Below are positions 52,198 through 64,000 of a stretch of 64,000 bases of DNA, one piece after another. The notes under the pieces are model-generated. The model was not told the origin of the DNA and ran no database searches. It was given only the letters and a program-made list of their open reading frames with translations. Location: positions 126,501 to 190,500 of the forward strand of contig NC_064034.1 in NCBI RefSeq assembly GCF_932526225.1, given 5' to 3'. The DNA comes from Nematostella vectensis (lineage: Eukaryota > Cnidaria > Anthozoa > Actiniaria > Edwardsiidae). The first letter of the stretch is position 1. Each line of letters begins with the position of its first letter. The position numbers and the translations under genes were made by a program.

Positions 52198-54211
52198 TGA
52201 TAATATTAAAAAAGAACTACTGTAAGTAATTAGAGTGGTTTTCATTAACCCGTGAAACAAAGTGTGATAGTTAAACGATAATAGTTAGTAAAACACAAAA
52301 AAGAACAATAGAATCAGATCACCACAAACTGTAATACGCTAAAGCGTAGTTCACGGGTTAATGAAGGTTTTGACATTTCAACCTTACATCCACATGAAAG
52401 TAATGCCTAATATCGAGTGCCCTACAGTAAGAGTTTTGCAGTCAAGTTGTTTTCTTTAAGTAGGTAAAAAAATATTCTAAATAATAGTAATCATAGCTAT
52501 GGTCACCACTTACACATATAGAACTTGTAATGAAAAGAAAGAAAAAAGATATATATATGCAGTCAAACAACAGAATTGCATGATAACCTTGAATATATTG
52601 AATAAAGGACTGCAAAAAAACATCTTTTGTACTAGTTGCTTGAATTGACCCTTGGCTATTTTTAGCTGAATTCCCCTCCCCCTCTAAAAAAGAAAATAAT
52701 AATAATAATAATAATAATAGAACAAAACTAAAAAGAAAACAAACACAACAGAGACCCCCACCAACAATTTTGATTTTTTTTACTTTCCTTTAAAAGGGGA
52801 GTGTCACGGTTAAGAGATTTGCAATAGCTCTAGAGCCCTGACACAATGAACTTAATTGAAATTCTAATACTGACTTATGAGCTTTTGGTACATGTGGGAG
52901 ACTTTAAACAAAACAAAACAAATGACCACAAACTGTCAATTAACATAGTTTTCAATATAATATTGCATATTATTTAATAAGGTATTCACAGCTTTTAAAA
53001 AGTTCAACTGTTTGTTGACACTTAAAAGCCTACAATAATCACTGACTCCAGACATGCGCAGTACTATGTTGCTGCCCCTTTAAAGTAAAATACAGCTTTA
53101 CTTAGTCAGCGTAGACAAAATTGCGGATTTTGTCAATATTCTAATATGAAGATGTCAATATTCTCTCCCCTTACGTCTTTATTTCTATTTATTTTATGAT
53201 TTTCACATGATACCAAAACAGCGTCTTTTTTCTTCGCTAATTTGATGTCATGTACACAATAAAAGAGATGCGCCCGTGCGCCTGGCGAGTCCCCAAGGGA
53301 CCCAAGACGCCCAAATAGACCTCTATTTTTTGTCATCCACAATCTCGGCTAGCTGTGCGTGGCGTAACCGTATTACAGGCCTGGGATCCTGGTTATTGTC
53401 CTCCCCATTAATGCGCGGGTTGGGATAACCTTGCAAGAGTGTTGTACAGCATATTCGCTCGGAAATATTGGTGCTTGGGGCCTTCGGGTTCTTTACAGCC
53501 TTCCGTAAAAGCCTTGTGCTGCCATACCGATTGGGTAATCCGTATGTATGGTTTCCGTTTTGTTCTTCAGACCGGGTTCGATCCCAGGCCAATGGGCTTT
53601 TTTTTTTTAATTGGTTTTTTTTTTCCTTTGTGCTGGACCCCCTTAATCCTGATAGGTTTTGCGCAAAAATAATAAAAAAAGTGAGTTTGCAAAATAAGCT
53701 TGCTAGATTTATTGATTATATGTATTCAATTTGTTCCTAGGAAGTTAACAAAAAACACAAAGCAAAGAGTTTGAGGAAGTAAACAAGTATGTGAACTTTA
53801 ATGTTCTATTTGAAGGGGTGCATTTTGTACAGGGAAGCATACATAGAATGCTTAACTGGTGGAGAGGGAAGAGGTAAAAGTTTATTGAGCATAATTTCAA
53901 CAATAGCAGGGGGAAGAGAGGGGCACTCTCTTCATACAATATTGCAGTTGTTACCTATTATTAAATAAGTTTGTAACATGTCTTTGTTTATTAAGCAAGG
54001 TCTATTTCTGAGACAAGCAAACTCAAGTAAGGCTGTTGAAATAACAGATGAGTGTTAAAAGGAAAACAATTATCTGATTAGAAAACTACTGTAGATTCCT
54101 TTGCACCAAAATAAGAACAAACTTCATTTTGTTTGTTATTTATAAGGAACGAGATGAGCTCTACAAAGCCATAAAGAAATATGTATTGCTCATCTAAATT
54201 ATACAAGTAAA
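52198..54211 (+). repeat. Array unit 27 (haplotype B)
   Basis: 2014 bp. B-box at 53575-53585. Inverted-repeat arms intact. Private changes are TAAGAGTTTTG, CTTTAAGTAGG, AAAAAAGATATA, CTTAATTGAAAT and GGCTAGCTG (53350). CpG to TpG at 53469. Confidence 0.97.
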
Positions 54212-56224
54212 TGATAATATTAAAAAAGAACTACTGTAAGTAATTAGAGTGGTTTTCATTAACCCTTGAAACAAAGTGTGATAGTTAAACGATAATAGTT
54301 AGTAAAACACAAAAAAGAACAATAGAATCAGATCACCACAAACTGTAATACGCTAAAGCGTAGTTCACGGGTTAATGAAGGTTTTGACATTTCAACCTTA
54401 CATCCACATGAAAGTAATGCCTAATATCGAGTGCCCTACAGTAAGTGTTTTGCAGTCAAGTTGTTTTCTTTTAGTAGGTAAAAAAAATATTCTAAATAAT
54501 AGTAATCATAGCTATGGTCACCACGTACACATATAGAACTTGTAATGAAAAGAAAGAAAAAAAATATATATATGCAGTCAAACAACAGAATTGCATGATA
54601 ACCTTGAATATATTGAATAAAGGACTGCAAAAAAACATCTTTTGTACTAGTTGCTTGAATTGACCCTTGGCTATTTTTAGCTGAATTCCCCTCCCCCTCT
54701 AAAAAAGAAAATAATAATAATAATAATAATAATAGAACAAAACTAAAAAGAAAACAAACACAACAGAGACCCCCACCAACAATTTTGATTTTTTTTACTT
54801 TCCTTTAAAAGGGGAGTGTCACGGTTAAGAGATTTGCAATAGCTCTAGAGCCCTGACACAATGAACTTAAGTGAAATTCTAATACTGACTTATGAGCTTT
54901 TGGTACATGTGGGAGACTTTAAACAAAACAAAACAAATGACCACAAACTGTCAATTAACATAGTTTTCAATATAATATTGCATATTATTTAATAAGGTAT
55001 TCACAGCTTTTAAAAAGTTCAACTGTTTGTTGACACTTAAAAGCCTACAATAATCACTGACTCCAGACATGCGCAGTACTATGTTGCTGCCCCTTTAAAG
55101 TAAAATACAGCTTTACTTAGTCAGCGTAGACAAAATTGCGGATTTTGTCAATATTCTAATATGAAGATGTCAATATTCTCTCCCCTTACGTCTTTATTTC
55201 TATTTATTTTATGATTTTCACATGATACCAAAACAGCGTCTTTTTTCTTCGCTAATTTGATGTCATGTACACAATAAAAGAGATGCGCCCGTGCGCCTGG
55301 CGAGTCCCCAAGGGACCCAAGACGCCCAAATAGACCTCTATTTTTTGTCATCCACAATCTCGGCGAGCTGTGCGTGGCGTAACCGTATTACAGGCCTGGG
55401 ATCCTGGTTATTGTCCTCCCCATTAATGCGCGGGTTGGGATAACCTTGCAAGAGTGTTGTACAGCATATTCGCTCGGAAATATCGGTGCTTGGGGCCTTC
55501 GGGTTCTTTACAGCCTTCCGTAAAAGCCTTGTGCTGCCATACCGATTGGGTAATCCGTATGTATGGTTTCCGTTTTGTTCTTCAGACCGGGTTCGATCCC
55601 AGGCCAATGGGCTTTTTTTTTTAATTCGTTTTTTTTTTCCTTTGTGCTGGACCCCCTTAATCCTGATAGGTTTTGCGCAAAAATAATAAAAAAAGTGAGT
55701 TTGCAAAATAAGCTTGCTAGATTTATTGATTATATGTATTCAATTTGTTCCTAGGAAGTTAACAAAAAACACAAAGCAAAGAGTTTGAGGAAGTAAACAA
55801 GTATGTGAACTTTAATGTTCTATTTGAAGGGGTGCATTTTGTACAGTAAGCATACATAGAATGCTTAACTGGTGGAGAGGGAAGAGGTAAAAGTTTATTG
55901 AGCATAATTTCAACAATAGCAGGGGGAAGAGAGGGGCACTCTCTTCATACAATATTGCAGTTGTTACCTATTATTAAATAAGTTTGTAACATGTCTTTGT
56001 TTATTAAGCAAGGTCTATTTCTGAGACAAGCAAACTCAAGTAAGGCTGTTGAAATAACAGATGAGTGTAAAAAGAAAAACAATTATATGATTAGAAAACT
56101 ACTGTAGATTCCTTTGCACCAAAATAAGAACAAACTTCATTTTGTTTGTTATTTATGAGGAACGAGATGAGCTCTACAAAGCCATAAAGAAATATGTATT
56201 GCTCATCTAAATTATACAAGTAAA
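54212..56224 (+). repeat. Array unit 28 (haplotype B)
   Basis: 2013 bp. B-box at 55590-55600. Left arm changed at 54266, as in units 25 and 26. Private CCACGTACAC near 54521 and GTACAGTAAGC near 55842, a small indel that interrupts a minus-strand frame open in most units. Confidence 0.97.
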
Positions 56225-58228
56225 TGATAATATTAAAAAAGAACTACTGTAAGTAATTAGAGTGGTTTTCATTAACCCGTGAAACAAAGTGTGATAGTTA
56301 AACGATAATAGTTAGTAAAACACAAAAAAGAACAATAGAATCAGATCACCACAAACTGTAATACGCTAAAGCGTAGTTCACGGGTTAATGAAGGTTTTGA
56401 CATTTCAACCTTACATCCACATGAAAGTAATGCCTAATATCGAGTGCCCTACAGTAAGTGTTTTGCAGTCAAGTTGTTTTCTTTTAGTAGGTAAAAAATT
56501 ATTCTAAATAATAGTAATCATAGCTATGGTCACCACTTACACATATAGAACTTGTAATGAAAAGAAAGAAAAAAATATATATATATCCAGTCAAACAACA
56601 GAATTGCATGATAACCTTGAATATATTGAATAAAGGACTGCAAAAAAACATCTTTTGTACTAGTTGCTTGAATTGACCCTTGGCTATTTTTAGCTGAATT
56701 CCCCTCCCCCTCTAAAAAAGAAAATAATAATAATAATAATAGAACAAAACTAAAAAGAAAACAAACACAACAGAGACCCCCACCAGCAATTTTGATTTTT
56801 TTTACTTTCCTTTAAAAGGGGAGTGTCACGGTTAAGAGATTTGCAATAGCTCTAGAGCCCTGACACAAGGAACTTAAGTGAAATTCTAATACTGACTTAT
56901 GAGCTTTTGGTACATGTGGGAGACTTTAAACAAAACAAAACAAATGACCACAAACTGTCAATTAACATAGTTTTCAATATAATATTGCATATTATTTAAT
57001 AAGGTATTCACAGCTTTTAAAAAGTTCAACTGTTTGTTGACACTTAAAAGCCTACAATAATCACTGACTCCAGACATGCGCAGTACTATGTTGCTGCCCC
57101 TTTAAAGTAAAATACAGCTTTACTTAGTCAGCGTAGACAAAATTGCGGATTTTGTCAATATTCTAATATGAAGATGTCAATATTCTCCCCCTTACGTCTT
57201 TATTTCTATTTATTTTATGATTTTCACATGATACCAAAACAGCGTCTTTTTTCTTCGCTAATTTGATGTCATGTACACAATAAAAGAGATTCGCCCGTGC
57301 GCATGGCGAGTCCCCAAGGGACCCGAGACGCCCAAATAGGCCTCTATTTTTTGTCATCCACAATCTCGGCGAGCTGTGCGTGGCGTAACCGTATTACAGG
57401 CCTGGGATCCTGGTTATTGTCCTCCCCATTAATGCGCGGGTTGGGATAACCTTGCAAGAGTGTTGTACAGCATATTCGCTCGGAAATATCGGTGCTTGGG
57501 GCCTTCGGGTTCTTTACAGCCTTCCGTAAAAGCCTTGTGCTGCCATACCGATTGGGTAATCCGTATGTATGGTTTCCGTTTTGTTCTTCAGACCGGGTTC
57601 GATCCCAGGCCAACGGGCTTTTTTTTTAATTCGTTTTTTTTCCTTTGTGCTGGACCCCCTTAATCCTGATTGGTTTTGCGCAAAAATAATAAAAAAAAAG
57701 AGTTTGCAAAATAAGCTTGCTAGATTTATTGATTATATGTATTCAATTTGTTCCTAGGAAGTTAACAAAAAACACAAAGCAAAGAGTTTGAGGAAGTAAA
57801 CAAGTATGTGAACTTTAATGTTCTATTTGAAGGGGTGCATTTTGTACAGGGAAGCATACATAGAAAGCTTAACTGGTGGAGAGGGGAGAGGTAAAAGTTT
57901 ATTGAGCATAATTTCAACAATAGCAGGGGGAAGAGAGGGCCACTCTCTTCATACAATATTGCAGTTGTTACCTATTATTAAATAAGTTTGTAACATGTCT
58001 TTGTTTATTAAGCAAGGTCTATTTCTGAGACAAGCAAACTCAAGTAAGGCTGTTGAAATAACAGGTGAGTGTTAAAAGGAAAACAATTATCTGATTAGAA
58101 AACTACTGTAGATTCCTTTGCACCAAAATAAGAACAAACTTCATTTTGTTTGTTATTTATAAGGAACGAGATGAGCTCTACAAAGCCATAAAGAAATATG
58201 TATTGCTCATCTAAATTATACAAGTAAA
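56225..58228 (+). repeat. Array unit 29 (haplotype A)
   Basis: 2004 bp. B-box at 57596-57606. Second half as units 13 and 23 (GGGGAGAGG, GAGGGCCACT, TTATAAGGAAC). Private TATATCCAG, ACACAAGGAAC, AATAGGCCTC, CTGATTGGTTTTG and AGAAAGCTTAAC. Confidence 0.97.
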
Positions 58229-60239
58229 TGATAATATTAAAAAAGAACTACTGTAAGTAATTAGAGTGGTTTTCATTAACCCGTGAAACAAAGTGTGATA
58301 GTTAAACGATAATAGTTAGTAAAACAGAAAAAAGAACAATAGAATCAGATCACCACAAACTGTAATACGCTAAAGCGTAGTTCACGGGTTAATGAAGGTT
58401 TTGACATTTCAACCTTACATCCACATGAAAGTAATGCCTAATATCGAGTGCCCTACAGTAAGTGTTTTGCAGTCAAGTTGTTTTCTTTTAGTAGGTAAAA
58501 AAATATTCTAAATAATAGTAATCATAGCTATGGTCACCACTTACACATATAGAACTTGTAATGAAAAGAAAGAAAAAAAATATATATATGCAGTCAAACA
58601 ACAGAATTGCATGATAACCTTGAATATATTGAATAAAGGACTGCAAAAAAACATCTTTTGTACTAGTTGCTTGAATTGACCCTTGGCTATTTTTAGCTGA
58701 ATTCCCCTCCCCCTCTAAAAAAGAAAATAATAATAATAATAATAATAGAACAAAACTAAAAAGAAAACAAACACAACAGAGACCCCCACCAACAATTTTG
58801 ATTTTTTTTACTTTCCTTTAAAAGGGGAGTGTCACGGTTAAGAGATTTGCAATAGCTCTAGAGCCCTGACACAATGAACTTAAGTGAAATTCTAATACTG
58901 ACTTATGAGCTTTTGGTACATGTGGGAGACTTTAAACAAAACAAAACAAATGACCACAAACTGTCAATTAACATAGTTTTCAATATAATATTGCATATTA
59001 TTTAATAAGGTATTCACAGCTTTTAAAAAGTTCAACTGTTTGTTGACACTTAAAAGCCTACAATAATCACTGACTCCAGACATGCGCAGTACTATGTTGC
59101 TGCCCCTTTAAAGTAAAATACAGCTTTACTTAGTCAGCGTAGACAAAATTGCGGATTTTGTCAATATTCTAATATGAAGATGTCAATATTCTCTCCCCTT
59201 ACGTCTTTATTTCTATTTATTTTATGATTTTCACATGATACCAAAACAGCGTCTTTTTTCTTCGCTAATTTGATGTCATGTACACAATAAAAGAGATGCG
59301 CCCGTGCGCATGGCGAGTCCCAAAGGGACCCAAGACGCCCAAATAGACCTCTATTTTTTGTCATCCACAATCTCGGCGAGCTGTGCGTGGCGTAACCGTA
59401 TTACAGGCCTGGGATCCTGGTTATTGTCCTCCCCATTAATGCGCGGGTTGGGATAACCTTGCAAGAGTGTTGTACAGCATATTCGCTCGGAAATATCGGT
59501 GCTTGGGGCCTTCGGGTTCTTTACAGCCTTCCGTAAAAGCCTTGTGCTGCCATACCGATTGGGTAATCCGTATGTATGGTTTCCGTTTTGTTCTTCAGAC
59601 CGGGTTCGATCCCAGGCCAATGGGCTTTTTTTTTTAATTCGTTTTTTTTTTTCCTTTGTGCTGGACCCCCTTAATCCTGATAGGTTTTGCGCAAAAATAA
59701 TAAAAAAAGTGAGTTTGCAAAATAAGCTTGCTAGATTTATTGATTATATGTATTCAATTTGTTCCTAGGAAGTTAACAAAAAACACAAAGCAAAGAGTTT
59801 GAGGAAGTAAACAAGTATGTGAACTTTAATGTTCTATTTGAAGGGGTGCATTTTGTACAGGGAAGCATACATAGAATGCTTAACTGGTGGAGAGGGAAGA
59901 GGTAAAAGTTTATTGAGCATAATGTCAACAATAGCAGGGGGAAGAGAGGGCCACTCTCTTCATACAATATTGCAGTTGTTACCTATTATTAAATAAGTTT
60001 GTAACATGTCTTTGTTTATTAAGCAAGGTCTATTTATGAGACAAGCAAACTCAAGTAAGGCTGTTGAAATAACAGGTGAGTGTTAAAAGAAAAACAATTA
60101 TCTGATTAGAAAACTACTGTAGATTCCTTTGCACCAAAATAAGAACAAACTTCATTTTGTTTGTTATTTATGAGGAACGAGATGAGCTCTACAAAGCCAT
60201 AAAGAAATATGTATTGCTCATCTAAATTATACAAGTAAA
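58229..60239 (+). repeat. Array unit 30 (haplotype B)
   Basis: 2011 bp. B-box at 59603-59613. First half as units 14 and 24 (AAAAAAATATTC). Private AACAGAAAAAAG near 58323. GCATAATGTC near 59927 is shared with unit 15, and GAGGGCCACT continues the unit 29 class. Confidence 0.97.
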
Positions 60240-62244
60240 TGATAATATTAAAAAAGAACTACTGTAAGTAATTAGAGTGGTTTTCATTAACCCGTGAAAC
60301 AAAGTGTGATAGTTAAACGATAATAGTTAGTAAAACACAAAAAAGAACAATAGAATCAGATCACCACAAACTGTAATACGCTAAAGCGTAGTTCACGGGT
60401 TAATGAAGGTTTTGACATTTCAACCTTACATCCACATGAAAGTAATGCCTAATATCGAGTGCCCTACAGTAAGTGTTTTGCAGTCAAGTTGTTTTCTTTT
60501 AGTAGGTAAAAAAATATTCTAAATAATAGTAATCATAGCTATGGTCACCACTTACACATATAGAACTTGTAATGAAAAGAAAGAAAAAAATATATATATA
60601 TACAGTCAAACAACAGAATTGCATGATAACCTTGAATATATTGAATAAAGGACTGCAAAAAAACATCTTTTGTACTAGTTGCTTGAATTGACCCTTGGCT
60701 ATTTTTAGCTGAATTCCCCTCCCCCTCTAAAAAAGAAAATAATAATAATAATAATAGAACAAAACTAAAAAGAAAACAAACACAACAGAGACCCCCACCA
60801 GCAATTTTGATTTTTTTTTACTTTCCTTTAAAAGGGGAGTGTCACGGTTAAGAGATTTGCAATAGCTCTAGAGCCCTGACACAATGAACTTCAGTGAAAT
60901 TCTAATACTGACTTATGAGCTTTTGGTACATGTGGGAGACTTTAAACAAAACAAAACAAATGACCACAAACTGTCAATTAACATAGTTTTCAATATAATA
61001 TTGCATATTATTTAATAAGGTATTCACAGCTTTTAAAAAGTTCAACTGTTTGTTGACACTTAAAAGCCTACAATAATCACTGACTCCAGACATGCGCAGT
61101 ACTATGTTGCTGCCACTTTAAAGTAAAATACAGCTTTACTTAGTCAGCGTAGACAAAATTGCGGATTTTGTCAATATTCTAATATGAAGATGTCAATATT
61201 CTCTCCCCTTACGTCTTTATTTCTATTTATTTTATGATTTTCACATGATACCAAAACAGCGTCTTTTTTCTTCGCTAATTTGATGTCATGTACACAATAA
61301 AAGAGATGCGCCCGTGCGCATGGCGAGTCCCAAAGGGACCCAAGACGCCCAAATAGACCTCTATTTTTTGTCATCCACAATCTCGGCGAGCTGTGCGTGG
61401 CGTAACCGTATTACAGGCCTGGGATCCTGGTTATTGTCCTCCCCATTAATGCGCGGGTTGGGATAACCTTGCAAGAGTGTTGTACAGCATATTCGCTCGG
61501 AAATATCGGTGCTTGGGGCCTTCGGGTTCTTTACAGCCTTCCGTAAAAGCCTTGTGCTGCCATACCGATTGGGTAATCCGTATGTATGGTTTCCGTTTTG
61601 TTCTTCAGACCGGGTTCGATCCCAGGCCAATGGGCTTTTTTTTTAATTCGTTTTTTTTCTTTGTGCTGGACCCCCTTAATCCTGATAGGTTTTGCGCAAA
61701 AATAATAAAAAAAGTGAGTTTGCAAAATAAGCTTGCTAGATTTATTGATTATATGTATTCAATTTGTTCCTAGGAAGTTAACAAAAAACACAAAGCAAAG
61801 AGTTTGAGGAAGCAAACAAGTATGTGAACTTTAATGTTCTATTTGAAGGGGTGCATTTTGTACAGGGAAGCATACATAGAATGCTTAACTGGTGGAGAGG
61901 GAAGAGGTAAAAGTTTATTGAGCATAATTTCAACAATAGCAGGGGGAAGAGAGGGGCACTCTCTTCATACAATATTGCAGTTGTTACCTATTATTAAATA
62001 AGTTTGTAACATGTCTTTGTTTATTAAGCAAGGTCTATTTATGAGACAAGCAAACTCAAGTAAGGCTGTTGAAATAACAGGTGAGTGTTAAAAGAAAAAC
62101 AATTATCTGATTAGAAAACTACTGTAGATTCCTTTGCACCAAAATAAGAACAAACTTCATTTTGTTTGTTATTTATGAGGAACGAGATGAGCTCTACAAA
62201 GCCATAAAGAAATATGTATTGCTCATCTAAATTATACAAGTAAA
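60240..62244 (+). repeat. Array unit 31 (haplotype B)
   Basis: 2005 bp. B-box at 61613-61623. GGAAGCAAAC near 61810 as in units 9 and 10. Private GCCACTTTAAAG near 61112. TTTATGAGACA near 62038 as in units 5, 8, 12 and 30. Confidence 0.97.
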
Positions 62245-64000
62245 TGATAATATTAAAAAAGAACTACTGTAAGTAATTAGAGTGGTTTTCATTAACCCGT
62301 GAAACAAAGTGTGATAGTTAAACGATAATAGTTAGTAAAACACAAAAAAGAACAATAGAATCAGATCACCACAAACTGTAATACGCTAAAGCGTAGTTCA
62401 CGGGTTAATGAAGGTTTTGACATTTCAACCTTACATCCACATGAAAGTAATGCCTAATATCGAGTGCCCTACAGTAAGTGTTTTGCAGTCAAGTTGTTTT
62501 CTTTTAGTAGGTAAAAAATTATTCTAAATAATAGTAATCATAGCTATGGTCACCACTTACACATATAGAACTTGTAATGAAAAGAAAGAAAAAAAATATA
62601 TATATGCAGTCAAACAACAGAATTGCATGATAACCTTGAATATATTGAATAAAGGACTGCAAAAAAACATCTTTTGTACTAGTTGCTTGAATTGACCCTT
62701 GGCTATTTTTAGCTTAATTCCCCTCCCCCTCTAAAAAAGAAAATAATAATAATAATAATAATAGAACAAAACTAAAAAGAAAACAAACACAACAGAGACC
62801 CCCACCAACAATTTTGATTTTTTTTACTTTCCTTTAAAAGGGGAGTGTCACGGTTAAGAGATTTGCAATAGCTCTAGAGCCCTGACACAATGAACTTCAG
62901 TGAAATTCTAATACTGACTTATGAGCTTTTGGTACATGTGGGAGACTTTAAACAAAACAAAACAAATGACCACAAACTGTCAATTAACATAGTTTTCAAT
63001 ATAATATTGCATATTATTTAATAAGGTATTCACAGCTTTTAAAAAGTTCAGCTGTTTGTTGACACTTAAAAGCCTACAATAATCACTGACTCCAGACATG
63101 CGCAGTACTATGTTGCTGCCCCTTTAAAGTAAAATACAGCTTTACTTAGTCAGCGTAGACAAAATTGCGGATTTTGTCAATATTCTAATATGAAGATGTC
63201 AATATTCTCCCCCTTACGTCTTTATTTCTATTTATTTTATGATTTTCACATGATACCAAAACAGCGTCTTTTTTCTTCGCTAATTTGATGTCATGTACAC
63301 AATAAAAGAGATTCGCCCGTGCGCATGGCGAGTCCCCAAGGGACCCGAGACGCCCAAATAGACCTCTACTTTTTGTCATCCACAATCTCGGCGAGCTGTG
63401 CGTGGCGTAACCGTATTACAGGCCTGGGATCCTGGTTATTGTTCTCCCCATTAATGCGAGGATTGGGATAACCTTGCAAGAGTGTTGTACAGCATATTCG
63501 CTCGGAAATATCGGTGCTTGGGGCCTTCGGGTTCTTTACAGCCTTCCGTAAAAGCCTTGTGCTGCCATACCGATTGGGTAATCCGTATGTATGGTTTCCG
63601 TTTTGTTCTTCAGACCGGGTTCGATCCCAGGCCAATGGGCTTTTTTTTTAATTCGTTTTTTTTCTTTGTGCTGGACCCCCTTAATCCTGATAGGTTTTGC
63701 GCAAAAATAATAAAAAAAGTGAGTTTGCAAAATAAGCTTGCTAGATTTAATGATTATATGTATTCAATTTGTTCCTAGGAAGTTAACAAAAAACACAAAT
63801 CAAAGAGTTTGAGGAAGTAAACAAGTATGTGAACTTTAATGTTCTATTTGAAGGGGTGCATTTTGTACAGGGAAGCATACATAGGATGCTTAACTGGTGG
63901 AGAGGGAAGAGGTAAAAGTTTATAGAGCATAATTTCAACAATAGCAGGGGGAAGAGAGGGGCACTCTCTTCATACAATATTGCAGTTGTTACCTATTATT
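62245..64000 (+). repeat. Array unit 32 (haplotype A), cut by window end
   Basis: 1756 bp, truncated only because the window ends. B-box at 63618-63628. GGACCCGAGACG and GCGAGGATTGGG as in unit 10. Private AGCTTAATTCC, CTCTACTTTTTG, TTGTTCTCCCC, TTTAATGATTA, CACAAATCAAAG and TTTATAGAGC, an above-average number. Confidence 0.97.

Larger units (their letters stand above)
1..64000 (+). repeat. Tandem array of a ~2.0-kb unit (31 full copies + 1 partial)
   Basis: The sequence starting TGATAATATT recurs at 1, 2001, 4003, 6005, 8017, 10021 and so on to 62245, with the same order of landmarks in every copy and no inversion. Unit lengths run from 1998 to 2021 bp, and the differences come mostly from A/T/AT/AAT runs. 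Copies look nearly identical, with only scattered substitutions and small indels. No flanking unique DNA is present, so total array size is unknown. AT-richness, microsatellites, a tRNA-like B-box and absence of genes point to a eukaryotic macrosatellite. The species and chromosomal site cannot be told. True copy number depends on how well the assembly resolved the repeats. Confidence 0.98.

Noticed and set aside
1-64000. CRISPR array or other prokaryotic repeat system
   Set aside because: The repeat unit is 2 kb with no short repeat-spacer pattern, no cas-like frames, and eukaryote-type composition.
1-64000. Tandem transposon or retroelement copies
   Set aside because: No reverse transcriptase, integrase or transposase frame in any unit, and no LTR pair. 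Only the 125-bp inverted-repeat element is transposon-like.
1-64000. Tandem snRNA or spliced-leader gene cluster
   Set aside because: I compared by eye with U1, U2, RNase P and vault RNA sequences as I know them and saw no match beyond the B-box.

Overview
The whole window is one head-to-tail tandem array. A unit of about 2.0 kb (1998 to 2021 bp) is repeated 31 full times plus a truncated 32nd copy, all in the same orientation, with no unique sequence at either edge. The array therefore continues beyond both ends of the window. The DNA is AT-rich, full of homopolymers and (AT)n/(AAT)n microsatellites. It carries no recognisable protein gene, rRNA or canonical tRNA. This layout fits a eukaryotic, probably animal, macrosatellite or long satellite array. 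Nothing in it identifies a species.

Each unit, phased arbitrarily at the sequence TGATAATATT, has the same order of parts: (1) a 125-bp element bounded by 16-bp inverted repeats and enclosing a small hairpin; (2) an A-run plus (TA)n microsatellite; (3) an (AAT)n microsatellite; (4) an inverted repeat containing the palindrome GCTCTAGAGC; (5) a short hairpin followed by a 10-bp direct repeat; (6) a CpG-rich islet of about 440 bp that ends in a perfect Pol III B-box, a 7-bp acceptor-like helix and a T-run; (7) an AT-rich spacer with the palindrome TTCCTAGGAA. The B-box and T-run are intact in all 32 copies, so the islet is the best candidate for a transcribed, functional or SINE-derived part. 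Transcription cannot be shown from sequence.

The copies fall into three linked haplotypes, A, B and C, at the upstream edge of the islet. Their order over units 1 to 32 is AAAABBBBBABBABCACAAACCABBBBBABBA. Shared private variants show that blocks of 1 to 2 units recur at offsets of 4, 6, 7, 10, 17 and 22 units. This is the mosaic expected from unequal exchange and gene conversion. Many private substitutions in and near the islet are C-to-T or G-to-A at CpG, which suggests past cytosine methylation.

Short open frames occur in every unit, but nearly all lack an ATG and lie on both strands of the stop-poor islet. I do not regard any as a gene. I did not find a new gene system. What deserves a second look is the array itself: its conserved Pol III-like module, the inverted-repeat element and the mosaic homogenisation.
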